Assembly: GCF_001037465.1 (NCBI RefSeq)
Contig: NZ_LFCV01000092.1
Span: 1 to 64,000 of the forward strand
Length of the DNA: 64,000 nt
Direction: 5' to 3'
Source: Xenorhabdus khoisanae
Lineage (GTDB): Bacteria > Pseudomonadota > Gammaproteobacteria > Enterobacterales > Enterobacteriaceae
Under the pieces are notes generated by a model. That model saw nothing but the letters and a program-made list of their open reading frames with translations. It was not told the DNA's origin and ran no database searches. Positions 17,999 through 27,313 of the stretch are shown piece by piece. Numbering within the stretch: position 1 is the stretch's first letter; every line of letters begins with the position of its first letter. A program made the position numbers and the translations under genes.

Positions 17999-18662
17999 CT
18001 CTTACTGCATGTATGTTATACCCAGTTATATCATTAATATGTATTATCAAATGACTTCTATCTATATCAGTTATGGGTGATATAGTATTAAGAAACGTAG
18101 GCAAAGAAGAATAATATGGCCTAGCATTATTTGGGTATTTTTCCGGATCAGGGAACAACAAAGGCTTAAACATTTTATTTTTATACTTTCCTATGGGACC
18201 ATAGTAATCCCATCTCTTTAGTGCATCTTTTTTACTTATAGGTTGAAGCTGAGGTAAATAATCAATTTCATTTATCGCTTGATAAAAACCAAGCAGATTT
18301 GAAACTAAATCCTCACCACTGTATCCACTATCTGTATACCAATTAAAAGGAAAGGAATCTTGATGTGCTTCAAATAGATGAGTTGTATACATCATAATAG
18401 TAAGAGCAACTCTTTTTTTATCATGTAAAGATAATCCTCTCCTTACTCTCCATCTTGTTATTTTAGATGTGCCATATTTTAATCCAAGCCCCATGTATTG
18501 TGTGTACTTAATGGTAAAGTATGATTCTTTAGTATCATCACCTGAATTTATAGCAGTCATTAATATTCTGGCATCATTACCTTTTGAATGCCCAGTATCT
18601 ACCCATCCTAATTTTTCGGTATAAACTAACCTTCCTTCGATTACATCACTTCTACTACTCAT
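17976..18662 (-). CDS. Candidate Hcp-linked T6SS effector, DUF4056-like
   Basis: A 228-residue soluble protein without signal peptide. The segments LGWVDTGHSKGNDARI (residues 18-32, with His25) and YTDSGYSGEDLVSNLLGFY (108-126) recall the uncharacterised DUF4056 family, as I remember it; this is not verified. His25, the Glu-Asp of SGEDL and invariant-looking Trp/Arg (RWRVRRG) are candidates for an active site. A good AGGAGCT site precedes the ATG. Lying beside hcp and overlapping a membrane-anchored downstream gene, it may be an Hcp-carried antibacterial effector acting in the periplasm. The reaction is unknown. Confidence 0.55.
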   Translation of the reverse strand: MSSRSDVIEGRLVYTEKLGWVDTGHSKGNDARILMTAINSGDDTKESYFTIKYTQYMGLGLKYGTSKITRWRVRRGLSLHDKKRVALTIMMYTTHLFEAHQDSFPFNWYTDSGYSGEDLVSNLLGFYQAINEIDYLPQLQPISKKDALKRWDYYGPIGKYKNKMFKPLLFPDPEKYPNNARPYYSSLPTFLNTISPITDIDRSHLIIHINDITGYNIHAVRDVGIELE

Positions 18663-18930
18663 GAAAGCTCCTGTAATTTAGTTAAATACACTATAAAACT
18701 TTAGATCACATAATAGTATATAAAATAATTAACCGACTGCCTAATAGAAGCCTTTTAGCAAAAGGTTACCGTTTTTTTACCTTACACTAAACAATAGGCT
18801 TCTATAGAATATGATACTATAATTACATAGTAGATTAGTAAATCTCAATCTCACTTTTTCGAAGGCCATTTCATATTCCACCGGCGTTAAATAACTATTG
18901 GCCGTGTGTAACCGGGTTAAATTATAATAA
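18663..18930. other. AT-rich spacer between effector gene and phage remnants
   Basis: No intact gene. It contains the promoter side of the candidate effector gene and, from 18848, the end of an IS3-type transposase remnant (separate entry). An imperfect palindrome surrounds 18738-18805 (cctaatagaagcctttt ... aataggcttctatag). Confidence 0.5.
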
Positions 18931-18938
18931 TGCAGGTA
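18848..18938 (-). pseudogene. IS3-family transposase C-terminal remnant
   Basis: The minus strand reads YLHYYNLTRLHTANSYLTPV and then EYEMAFEKV, the ending typical of IS3-family OrfB transposases (rve_3 region, after the catalytic Glu). Only about 30 residues survive. At 18936-18940 the sequence changes abruptly into a phage terminase reading on the other strand, so this marks an insertion or deletion junction. Confidence 0.65.
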
Positions 18939-19163
18939 ATCTGTCACAATGGCGATCCGGTGCTCGCTTGGGCGATGTCTAATGTGGTGATGGAAACAGA
19001 CGCAAACGCCAATATCAAACCAAACAAGAAGAAATCAGCCAACAAGATTGATCCTGCAATCGCGTTCCTGATGAGTTTTGGTACATGGCAAGTAGAGTAT
19101 GAAGATTTTGCGTTTAGTCTCAGTGATGAGCAGCAGCGACTAGCTAACTTTGATGGAATTTAA
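18930..19163 (+). pseudogene. Phage terminase large subunit, C-terminal fragment
   Basis: About 70 residues (HNGDPVLAWAMSNVVMETDA, then KKKSANKIDPAIAFLMSFGT) match the end of the nuclease domain of HK97-type terminase large subunits, with the late Asp in KIDPAIA. The ATPase half is gone; the 5' side is replaced by the IS3 remnant. The first residues of the open frame (MQV) come from the IS side, so the start is an accident. It is evidence of a former prophage. Confidence 0.72.
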
Positions 19164-19432
19164 TTTATTTATTACTTGGTGGGAGTTATTAATAATCAGT
19201 TAATTGACAAATTTTATTAATTAAGCATCTGTTATTTTATGTCATTCTGCAATCAAAACATGCAATTTATCCGTTGAATTAAATCAAGCCGTACTCTCCA
19301 GTATTGCTGAACCAATTTTATTGATGTTCACAGGCGGAGAAGTATCCCACCGCCTCATATTGCCAAAGATTTTTTAATAAACCTCTTTGGCTTAATTAGC
19401 AATCTACGTTGTTAATACATGAGGGAATAAAT

Positions 19433-20230
19433 ATGAGCATTCAAGATAAAAAGCCTGAGTCAAAAGCTTTCGAAGATGATGGCCTTGTTGTTGTTACAAC
19501 ACCGGAGTATGTCAAAAATTCGATTAGAAAAGCGGTCGAAGATCATGCTAAAAGTCGTAATCATCCGGATGCAACACTGCAAGATAAAGGATTTGTTACT
19601 CTGAGTAATGATGTTAGTAGTGATAGTGAAACTAATGCAGCAACACCAAAAGCAGTTAAGACAGCATACGACTTAGCAAACAAAGCAAATGAGAATGCCG
19701 ATACCCGTCTGGCGAAAGACCAGAACGGAGCTGATATACCTAACAAAGAAGAGTTTGTTAAGAACCTTGGGCTGGCAGAAGGATCGGTCTTGCCTGTCGG
19801 TGTTCCCGTTCCTTGGCCGACAGAAACAGCACCAGAAGGATGGCTTATATGTAACGGTGATTCATTTGATAGAGCAAAATATCCTAAACTTGCTCTTGCC
19901 TATCCATCTGGTGTGTTACCTGATTTAAGAGCGGAATTCATTCGCGGATTGGATAATGGGCGTGGTGCAGATCCAAACAGGGAAATATTAACGCACCAAG
20001 AGGGAACGATCGTTTCTGGTTTCGATGACAACGATACAGGAGATATAAGTTCTATTGGTGAACCTAAATATGCGTTTGGTGATCCTATGACGGATACCCA
20101 ATGGAAGAATATTAAAGGTAAGAAATGGATACTTTGGAATAAGGGAGATTCAAAACTTTATGATTGGTGGGCTTATACTTCAGCACGTCCACGTAACGTG
20201 GCATTCAATTATATAGTGAGAGCCGCTTAA
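19433..20230 (+). CDS. Phage tail fibre protein with a collar domain
   Basis: A 265-residue tail-fibre-type protein. Residues 25-100 hold a repeat-like segment typical of lambda/P2-type fibres (NHPDATLQDKGFVTLSNDVS, then NAATPKAVKTAYDLANKANE). Residues 125-190 form a tail-collar domain (LPVGVPVPWPTETAPEGWLI, then CNGDSFD, LPDLRAEFIRGLDNGRG), and the end is ARPRNVAFNYIVRAA. It would bind the host surface at the tail tip. The ATG at 19433 follows GAGGGAATAA, a better start than the ATG at 19409. No chaperone or other tail gene follows, so it is probably a relic, though the frame is intact; use by a tailocin elsewhere is possible. Confidence 0.82.
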   Translation: MSIQDKKPESKAFEDDGLVVVTTPEYVKNSIRKAVEDHAKSRNHPDATLQDKGFVTLSNDVSSDSETNAATPKAVKTAYDLANKANENADTRLAKDQNGADIPNKEEFVKNLGLAEGSVLPVGVPVPWPTETAPEGWLICNGDSFDRAKYPKLALAYPSGVLPDLRAEFIRGLDNGRGADPNREILTHQEGTIVSGFDDNDTGDISSIGEPKYAFGDPMTDTQWKNIKGKKWILWNKGDSKLYDWWAYTSARPRNVAFNYIVRAA

Positions 20231-20350
20231 TCCTGAGTGTTAATAATGTTCAGGGAATGTGATAAATATCACAGGGAGAAATACGACAACGGTTCATTAC
20301 CGTAGCGGTGTTAATCGGTTATACCTCACGCTACTGCCAGAAGGTATCCT

Positions 20351-20389
20351 AGAAAAAACTAAGGGGTCGCACTTTTGATGCAACCCCTT
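20351..20389 (-). terminator. Rho-independent terminator of the tRNA-Ile gene
   Basis: On the minus strand aaggggttgca pairs with tgcgacccctt (one G-U wobble), followed directly by AGTTTTTTCT. It lies 9 bases past the tRNA 3' end. Confidence 0.8.
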
Positions 20390-20397
20390 GATAATTC

Positions 20398-20473
20398 TGG
20401 TGGCCCCTGCTGGACTTGAACCAGCGACCAAGCGATTATGAGTCGCCTGCTCTAACCACTGAGCTAAGGGGCC
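20398..20473 (-). tRNA. ileX: tRNA-Ile(CAU), read as AUA after lysidine modification
   Basis: A 76-nt gene that folds as a standard cloverleaf: acceptor ggcccc/ggggcc, D-loop with AGCTCAGTGGTTAGAGC, anticodon loop CTCATAA (anticodon CAT), T arm with GGTTCAAGTCC, and an encoded CCA end. It is nearly identical to E. coli ileX/ileY. The C34 would be converted to lysidine by TilS so that the tRNA decodes AUA rather than AUG. The 3' end faces the prophage remnants, a usual site for integrases. Confidence 0.93.
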
Positions 20474-20487
20474 GTTGAAGTGAGACG

Positions 20488-20517
20488 ATTATACGGCACA
20501 CTTTGGTATTAGGTCTA
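20488..20517 (-). promoter_or_regulatory. Sigma-70 promoter of tRNA-Ile
   Basis: On the minus strand TAGACC, an 18-base spacer and a perfect TATAAT stand 14 bases before the tRNA 5' end. Confidence 0.55.
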
Positions 20518-20700
20518 GTCCCCAAAATTCATATGCGTATTTTATATACAATAATTAGTATTTTTTAACATGTTTACAGTCACTGGGAGTGGTCTAAAAT
20601 CATTCTTAGTGATGTTGATTGCTTTTTTAATAAGTCTTTCTGATTGTTTTCTGTTCTTTGTTTAGACTTTAGCCAACGAAAAATACCTTTGTAAATTAAT

Positions 20701-21480
20701 ATGAAAAAACATCCTTTATCTGCGGCTATCCTAGCTTATCTTCAAATAGAAGATCACTTTTTCTCATCTATCAGCCAGATGTATCAACATATCAGCGAAG
20801 ATGTCCGAGCTTATGTGACAGGCGTTGAAACCCCAGCGTTAAATTTGCTACTGGTAACAGGGCGCTCTGTCAAAATCGCAGAAGAGCTTAAAACGGCTAT
20901 TCGGCTGCTGGATGAACACCTTAGCGTGCCTTTCATGATTGCTGCCGTCGATCCAGATAGTCAAATTCTGGTGGTTATCCAGCAGGCAGGATTTGTCCCC
21001 GATCCTGATAGTATCACTACAGCCATGCAGCTTGATTTGACAGGTTGGCAGATGAGTGATGCATCAGCGATGGAGTATGAAATCAGGCGTGTTGACCATT
21101 GCCTGGATGATTGGGCAACTCCGGTAGAAAGCGCATTTGAGACAGAAGGCCCTACTTCTGGGCAATATCGAAAATGCCATCAGGCGGCATTGGAGGCAGG
21201 AAAAGATCTACAACATTATGCGTTATATGTTGAAGGGCAACCCGTATGCGCTTTAACCTTATCAAGACAAGGCAATATTGCTCGTTTTGATGATATCGGT
21301 ACAGTGGTGGAAATGCAGGGCAGGAGATATGCTTCTGTCTTGATTAATCATGTATTGCACGAAGCCAAACAGCAAGGCGTGACTGAGTGTTATTTAGAGG
21401 CTTCTCGTGAGGGTAATGGGTTGTATCGGCGCGTTGGATTTAAGCCATTATTTGAGTATCAGGGATTTATCCGTGAATAA
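20701..21480 (+). CDS. GNAT-family N-acetyltransferase (unknown substrate)
   Basis: A 259-residue protein whose second half (about 120-255) is a GNAT fold of the FR47 type: the acetyl-CoA-binding region is GTVVEMQGRRYASVLINHVL (about 200-219), followed by ECYLEASREGNGLYRRVGFK with the usual late Tyr. The N-terminal 110 residues form a degenerate GNAT-like or helper domain. It transfers an acetyl group to an amine; the substrate is not predictable. It stands alone between the tRNA and rpoD, reads convergently with rpoD and shares its terminator. No strong ribosome-binding site is visible, so expression may be low. Confidence 0.75.
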   Translation: MKKHPLSAAILAYLQIEDHFFSSISQMYQHISEDVRAYVTGVETPALNLLLVTGRSVKIAEELKTAIRLLDEHLSVPFMIAAVDPDSQILVVIQQAGFVPDPDSITTAMQLDLTGWQMSDASAMEYEIRRVDHCLDDWATPVESAFETEGPTSGQYRKCHQAALEAGKDLQHYALYVEGQPVCALTLSRQGNIARFDDIGTVVEMQGRRYASVLINHVLHEAKQQGVTECYLEASREGNGLYRRVGFKPLFEYQGFIRE

Positions 21481-21483
21481 TAA

Positions 21484-21511
21484 AAAAGCGTCTGCCGGAA
21501 CAGACGCTTTT
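21484..21511. terminator. Bidirectional terminator between the acetyltransferase gene and rpoD
   Basis: An 11-bp stem, aaaagcgtctg/cagacgctttt, with loop ccggaa. It is flanked by A-runs on the left and T-runs on the right, so it can work on both strands. Confidence 0.88.
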
Positions 21512-21535
21512 CAGATTGATCAGCAAATTCGTTGA

Positions 21536-23386
21536 TTAGTCATCAAGGAAGCTGCGCAGTACTTCAGAACGGCTTGGATGGCGCAGTTTGCGCAATGCCT
21601 TGGCTTCGATCTGACGAATACGTTCGCGGGTTACATCAAATTGTTTACCCACTTCTTCCAGTGTATGGTCAGTGTTCATATCAATACCAAAACGCATACG
21701 CAGAACTTTCGCTTCACGTGCAGTCAGGCCAGCCAGCACATCGTGAGTTGCAGAACGCAGGCTTTCGGAAGTTGCAGAATCCAGCGGCAGTTCGAGGGTC
21801 GTATCCTCAATGAAATCGCCCAGATGTGAATCTTCATCATCACCTACAGGTGTTTCCATGGAGATTGGCTCTTTGGCAATTTTCAGTACCTTGCGGATCT
21901 TGTCTTCAGGCATCAACATACGTTCTGCCAGCTCTTCTGGTGAAGGCTCACGTCCCATTTCCTGCAACATCTGGCGGGAAATACGATTGAGTTTGTTGAT
22001 GGTCTCAATCATATGTACCGGGATACGGATGGTACGCGCCTGATCAGCGATAGAACGCGTGATTGCCTGACGTATCCACCATGTGGCGTAAGTTGAGAAT
22101 TTGTAACCACGACGGTATTCAAATTTATCAACCGCTTTCATCAGGCCGATATTACCTTCCTGAATCAAATCGAGGAATTGCAGACCGCGGTTGGTATATT
22201 TCTTCGCAATCGAAATAACCAGACGCAAGTTAGCTTCAACCATCTCTTTTTTCGCACGGCGGGCTTTCGCTTCACCGATGGACATACGACGGTTGATATC
22301 TTTGACCTGCTCAATGGTCAGGCCGGTTTCTTCTTCGATTTGGCGTAACTTTTGCAGGCTACGCATGATTTCTTCTTCAACTTCCAGCAACTTATCAGAC
22401 CATGGTTTGTTCATTGCTTTTGCAGCGGTGAACCATGTGTCAGTCGTTTCATTGCCAGAGAATAGCGTGATGAAGTTTTTCTTCGGCATTTTGCACTGTT
22501 CAACACACATCTTCATGATTTGACGTTCTTGAAGACGAACACGATCCATCATGGAACGCATGTTGTTGACCAGATAATCAAACTGTTTCGGTACCAGACG
22601 GAACTGTTTGAATACCTCAGATAAGGTCAATATTTCTGCTGCGGTACTTGGATGACTGCGCCCGTGCTTCTTGATTGACTGACGGGTCAGTTCATATTGT
22701 TCACGCAGTTCCAGAAACTTCTGGCGCGCCAGTTCTGGATCAATGCTGTTATCATCGTCGCTGTCAGTATCATCCTCGCGCTCTTCATCGTCATCCTCTT
22801 CGTCGTCGTCAAGCTCTTCCTGAGGAAGTTCTGAGCCAACGTGAGTCGCTGTTGGTGCGAGATCTTCTTCTGCATTAGGATCGACGAAACCCGTGATTAA
22901 ATCAGACAGACGGCTTTCGCCGGCTTCAACGCGATCATACTGCTCCAGCAGATAAGTAATCGCTTCAGGGTATTCGGCAACGGAGCACTGCACTTGGTTG
23001 ATGCCATCTTCAATGCGCTTTGCAATGTCAATCTCACCTTCGCGAGTCAGTAACTCCACCGTACCCATTTCACGCATGTACATGCGAACAGGATCGGTGG
23101 TACGACCGATTTCTGACTCGACACTGGATAACACTTGCGCAGCCGCTTCTGCCGCGTCTTCATCGGTGTCGTTTGTGTTTTCTGCCAACATGAGATCATC
23201 AGCATCAGGTGCTTCTTCCATTACCTGGATGCCCATGTCATTGATCATTTGGATGATATCTTCTATCTGATCAGAATCGACGATATCTTCCGGCAGATGG
23301 TCATTGACCTCAGCATAGGTCAGATAGCCTTGCTCCTTACCTCGGGTGACAAGTAGCTTTAGCTGTGACTGCGGGTTTTGCTCCAT
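21536..23386 (-). CDS. rpoD: RpoD, primary sigma factor (sigma-70)
   Basis: A 616-residue housekeeping sigma factor, directing RNA polymerase to most promoters. Region 1.1 opens [20 protein letters not shown]. An acidic stretch ([20 protein letters not shown]) lies in the non-conserved region. Region 2 has [20 protein letters not shown] and region 4 ends with the helix-turn-helix [20 protein letters not shown]. The start at 23386 is the E. coli-like start; the open frame runs 23 residues further without support. It is the last gene of the rpsU-dnaG-rpoD operon, with an inverted-repeat element and two leader hairpins in front. Confidence 0.97.
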   Translation of the reverse strand: MEQNPQSQLKLLVTRGKEQGYLTYAEVNDHLPEDIVDSDQIEDIIQMINDMGIQVMEEAPDADDLMLAENTNDTDEDAAEAAAQVLSSVESEIGRTTDPVRMYMREMGTVELLTREGEIDIAKRIEDGINQVQCSVAEYPEAITYLLEQYDRVEAGESRLSDLITGFVDPNAEEDLAPTATHVGSELPQEELDDDEEDDDEEREDDTDSDDDNSIDPELARQKFLELREQYELTRQSIKKHGRSHPSTAAEILTLSEVFKQFRLVPKQFDYLVNNMRSMMDRVRLQERQIMKMCVEQCKMPKKNFITLFSGNETTDTWFTAAKAMNKPWSDKLLEVEEEIMRSLQKLRQIEEETGLTIEQVKDINRRMSIGEAKARRAKKEMVEANLRLVISIAKKYTNRGLQFLDLIQEGNIGLMKAVDKFEYRRGYKFSTYATWWIRQAITRSIADQARTIRIPVHMIETINKLNRISRQMLQEMGREPSPEELAERMLMPEDKIRKVLKIAKEPISMETPVGDDEDSHLGDFIEDTTLELPLDSATSESLRSATHDVLAGLTAREAKVLRMRFGIDMNTDHTLEEVGKQFDVTRERIRQIEAKALRKLRHPSRSEVLRSFLDD

Positions 23387-23474
23387 AAGACGGTATCCAC
23401 ACTTCAGAGTATTGGTTGGTGTCGGTCGGCGAAACAAATATGCCAACAATAACATTTGGGGGCGGTTTCATTGT

Positions 23475-23520
23475 ATTGCCGCTGCCCTCAATAGCGGCAA
23501 TCGTAGGGCTGTCTCCCTAC
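23475..23520 (-). promoter_or_regulatory. Two stem-loops in the dnaG-rpoD leader
   Basis: The first hairpin is attgccgct/agcggcaat and the second gtaggg/ccctac, in tandem about 90 bases before rpoD. In E. coli this junction is an RNA-processing site that sets different levels of DnaG and RpoD; these stems may do the same. Confidence 0.4.
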
Positions 23521-23576
23521 CTAATGCGGCAGTTAAGCCGTGAATTCTGTATCAGAGTGATTTTACACTTGGTATA

Positions 23577-23740
23577 GAACCTGTTTCATCAAGCTATATT
23601 TCTTTAAAAAAATATATTTTCAAAAAATTATGTTTTTCAAAGATATATTTTCACCCAGTGATGTTACGGACCTAAACGTATTGAGTAAGTAAGCCAAGTA
23701 ATATAGTCTTCATACAAATATAGCTTGTTGAGACAGATTC
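23577..23740. repeat. 164-bp MITE-like element with about 25-bp inverted ends
   Basis: The left end gaacctgtttcatcaagcta and on to 23601 is repeated in inverted form at 23716-23740 (about 22 of 25 positions match). The interior is AT-rich and non-coding. The right end touches the dnaG stop codon. It resembles a non-autonomous transposable element; I see no matching transposase or second copy in the window. Confidence 0.65.
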
Positions 23741-25489
23741 TTATTTCCTCGCACCAGATTCCGTAATTAAGCGGACTTCTTCCCGTTCTTCTGGTGTCAG
23801 TCCTTCTGTCCTCTCTTTGGCCATCAGAAAGTTAAAACGTTCATCAAGGGCTGACGCGAAAAGATGGTTCAGCGCATCGCTGAAAGTTTTCTCAGCAATT
23901 TCTTCTATTTGTATATCGTTCCATGCAGCGAGTTTTTCAAGCTGTGTTGCATACTTATTATCGCGATACTGCTCTAAAAGTTGCCCGGTCGTTAAACCCG
24001 GTTGGGCAAGGCACGTGTCGACAAGCTCTATAAATAACGGTAACCCCGCTACCTGAGCAGAAAACATTCCCTGTAATGAAGGAACTAATGTCGCTAAATG
24101 CGGATTCTGCACCAGCAATGCGATAAGAATACGCATTGTTGTTGGTTTCAGTTTTAGCGCCTGATATGTATTGGTATCTTTTTTGACAAGTTTTGCCAAA
24201 GATCGTTCCAATTGTGTTGTATCAGGTATGCCAAGCAGTTTTCCAATTTCTTGGAGCAAGTAGAGCCGCAGTGCTTCCCCAGGAATTTGACTAATCAGCG
24301 GCATAGCAAGTGAACTGAGTTTGGTCGCACCTTCTGGGGTACTCAAATCTACCTGTGGCAATAGCGATTCAAACAAGAATTCAGATAAGGTTAATGCTTT
24401 CTGCATTCTTTGTTCGAACGTCGCTCGTCCTTCCTTGCGAACCAGTGAATCTGGATCTTCGCCATCAGGCAAGAACATAAAACGTAATTGTCGACCATCA
24501 TTCAGATAGGGTAACGCTGTTTCCAGTGCCCGCCAGGCAGCATCACGGCCTGCACGGTCACCGTCGTAACAACAGATGACATTATCCGTTGTGCGGAAAA
24601 GTAGCTGAATGTGTTCGGCTGTCGTAGATGTTCCCAACGAAGCCACGGCATAGTCAATGCCAAATTGGGCTAACGCAACAACATCCATATAACCTTCAAC
24701 CACCAATAGCTTTGAAAGCGTATTGTGGCTCTGCTGCGCTTCATAAAGACCATATAATTGGCGGCCTTTATGAAATATTTCTGTTTCCGGTGAGTTCAGA
24801 TACTTGGGAAGTGCATCTCCCAGAACTCGGCCACCGAATGCAATTACACGACCACGACGATCGCGAATTGGGAACATCACACGTTCGCGGAAACGATCGT
24901 AAGTGCGGCCATTGTCGTTAGTGACCAGCATTCCTGCGTCGTTGAGTTGTTTGCGATCTTCCCCATTATGGGCAAAGCGTTTTAGCACGTTGTCCCACCC
25001 AGCCGGCGCAAAGCCGATGGCAAAGCGCTGGATGATCTCTTCACTGAGCCCACGTTGAGCCAGATATTGCCGGGCTGACTGAGCGCCGGGAATTGTCAGT
25101 GAATGCTGATAGAAGCCGTTGAGCTTATCCATCAGTTGGTAAAGATTTTGCCTTTGGTGGCGTTCAATATGACCACCGCCGGAGCCTGCTTCATAGGGAA
25201 CTTCCAGCCCGTGCATTGCCGCCAGTTCTTCGATGGATTCGACAAAGTCTAATCTGTCATAATTCATCAAAAAATCGATAGCATTGCCATGAGCACCACA
25301 ACCGAAGCAATGGTAAAACTGTTTATCGCCATTAACGGTGAATGAAGGAGTTTTTTCGTTATGAAAAGGACAGCACGCCTGATGGTTTTTGCCTTTCTTT
25401 TTGAGAGGCACTCTTACATCGATCAAATCAATGATATCGGTTCTTGCTAATAAGTCATTGATAAATGCGCGTGGAATTCGTCCAGCCAT
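23741..25489 (-). CDS. dnaG: DnaG, DNA primase
   Basis: A 582-residue replication primase, making the short RNA primers for Okazaki fragments. An N-terminal zinc finger (CCPFHNEKTPSF, then CFGCGAHG) sits within the first 70 residues. The Toprim domain carries VVEGYMDVVALAQFG (acidic Glu) and YDGDRAGRDAAWRALE. The C-terminal part (about 450-582) is the DnaB-helicase-binding domain. The length is standard. It follows rpsU by 114 bp in the macromolecular synthesis operon. Confidence 0.97.
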   Translation of the reverse strand: MAGRIPRAFINDLLARTDIIDLIDVRVPLKKKGKNHQACCPFHNEKTPSFTVNGDKQFYHCFGCGAHGNAIDFLMNYDRLDFVESIEELAAMHGLEVPYEAGSGGGHIERHQRQNLYQLMDKLNGFYQHSLTIPGAQSARQYLAQRGLSEEIIQRFAIGFAPAGWDNVLKRFAHNGEDRKQLNDAGMLVTNDNGRTYDRFRERVMFPIRDRRGRVIAFGGRVLGDALPKYLNSPETEIFHKGRQLYGLYEAQQSHNTLSKLLVVEGYMDVVALAQFGIDYAVASLGTSTTAEHIQLLFRTTDNVICCYDGDRAGRDAAWRALETALPYLNDGRQLRFMFLPDGEDPDSLVRKEGRATFEQRMQKALTLSEFLFESLLPQVDLSTPEGATKLSSLAMPLISQIPGEALRLYLLQEIGKLLGIPDTTQLERSLAKLVKKDTNTYQALKLKPTTMRILIALLVQNPHLATLVPSLQGMFSAQVAGLPLFIELVDTCLAQPGLTTGQLLEQYRDNKYATQLEKLAAWNDIQIEEIAEKTFSDALNHLFASALDERFNFLMAKERTEGLTPEEREEVRLITESGARK

Positions 25490-25603
25490 AAGCCCTTTTA
25501 CGCCTGTTGATGAACGAGAATAAGCCGCGCTTCCTGTTGGAAAGCACGGCCTTTAACTGCAGTAGTTTGTTAATACAACCACTAAGCGGATTGACCGCAA
25601 GGA

Positions 25604-26188
<585 letters not shown>

Positions 26189-27226
26189 ATGCGAGTTTTA
26201 GGTATAGAAACGTCCTGCGATGAAACCGGAATCGCAATTTATGATGACAAAGTCGGTCTGCTAGCGAATCAATTGTACAGTCAGGTCAAGCTACATGCTG
26301 ATTATGGCGGTGTTGTGCCTGAATTGGCGTCCCGTGACCACATTCGTAAAACGGTTCCCTTGATTCAGGCGGCTTTGCAGGAAGCGGGCCTGACAAATAA
26401 AGATATTGATGCCGTTGCTTACACTGCCGGGCCGGGTTTGGTTGGTGCGTTGCTGGTTGGGGCAACCATTGGTCGTTCATTGGCGTTTGCGTGGGATGTA
26501 CCTGCTATTCCGGTGCATCATATGGAAGGCCATTTATTGGCACCGATGCTGGAAGAAAATAGCCCGGAATTTCCTTTTGTCGCCTTGTTGGTTTCTGGCG
26601 GTCATACCCAGCTTATTAGTGTCACGGGTATTGGTGAGTACAAACTGTTGGGGGAATCCATTGATGATGCAGCCGGTGAAGCCTTCGATAAGACCGCAAA
26701 ATTGCTCGGATTGGATTATCCGGGCGGTCCCGTACTTTCCCGTATGGCGCAACACGGCAAAGCAGGGCGTTTTGTCTTCCCGCGTCCAATGACGGATCGT
26801 CCGGGATTGGATTTTAGCTTCTCCGGCCTGAAAACATTCGCTGCCAATACAATCCGCAATAATATTCACGGCCATGATGCGGTTGAGGATGAGCAAACCA
26901 AAGCGGATATTGCCCGCGCATTTGAAGATGCGGTTGTAGATACGCTGGCGATTAAATGCAAACGAGCACTGGAACAGACGGGATTTAAATGTCTGGTGAT
27001 GGCGGGCGGGGTGAGTGCAAACCGGACTTTGCGTACCAAAATGCAGGAATTAATGGGAAAATTGGGGGGAGAAGTTTTCTATGCCCGTCCTGAATTCTGT
27101 ACTGATAATGGCGCAATGATCGCACTGGCTGGCATGATCCGTCTGCAAGGCGGAACTGCGGGTGAATTGGGTGTTACGGTGAAAGCACGCTGGCCATTGG
27201 CGGATCTTCCTGCTCTGCAAAAATGA
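26189..27226 (+). CDS. tsaD: TsaD, tRNA N6-threonylcarbamoyladenosine transferase subunit
   Basis: A 345-residue ASKHA-fold protein that, with TsaB and TsaE, transfers threonylcarbamoyl from TC-AMP to A37 of ANN-decoding tRNAs. The metal-binding motif HHMEGHL is near residues 110-117, with an N-terminal phosphate-binding loop ([10 protein letters not shown]) and a later [10 protein letters not shown]. Start at 26189 ([14 protein letters not shown]); the in-frame ATG at 26135 would add 18 polar residues not seen in the family. It is divergent from rpsU, as in E. coli. Confidence 0.96.
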   Translation: MRVLGIETSCDETGIAIYDDKVGLLANQLYSQVKLHADYGGVVPELASRDHIRKTVPLIQAALQEAGLTNKDIDAVAYTAGPGLVGALLVGATIGRSLAFAWDVPAIPVHHMEGHLLAPMLEENSPEFPFVALLVSGGHTQLISVTGIGEYKLLGESIDDAAGEAFDKTAKLLGLDYPGGPVLSRMAQHGKAGRFVFPRPMTDRPGLDFSFSGLKTFAANTIRNNIHGHDAVEDEQTKADIARAFEDAVVDTLAIKCKRALEQTGFKCLVMAGGVSANRTLRTKMQELMGKLGGEVFYARPEFCTDNGAMIALAGMIRLQGGTAGELGVTVKARWPLADLPALQK

Positions 27227-27249
27227 TAAAAAACACGCGGTTTGATATG

Positions 27250-27279
27250 GGCTGAACGTCATTTGGCGCTCAGCCTTTT
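27250..27279 (+). terminator. Terminator of tsaD
   Basis: The stem ggctga-acg / cg-ctcagcc is followed by TTTTAAATG, 24 bases after the tsaD stop; it lies before the convergent plsY end. Confidence 0.6.
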
Positions 27280-27313
27280 AAATGTCTTATTGCCTTTGTT
27301 GAGGCTATCCGCT

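Noticed and set aside
20398-20473. tRNA-Met assignment because of the CAT anticodon
   Set aside because: The body of the gene matches the enterobacterial ileX/ileY sequence and not either methionine tRNA; the anticodon is expected to be lysidine-modified.
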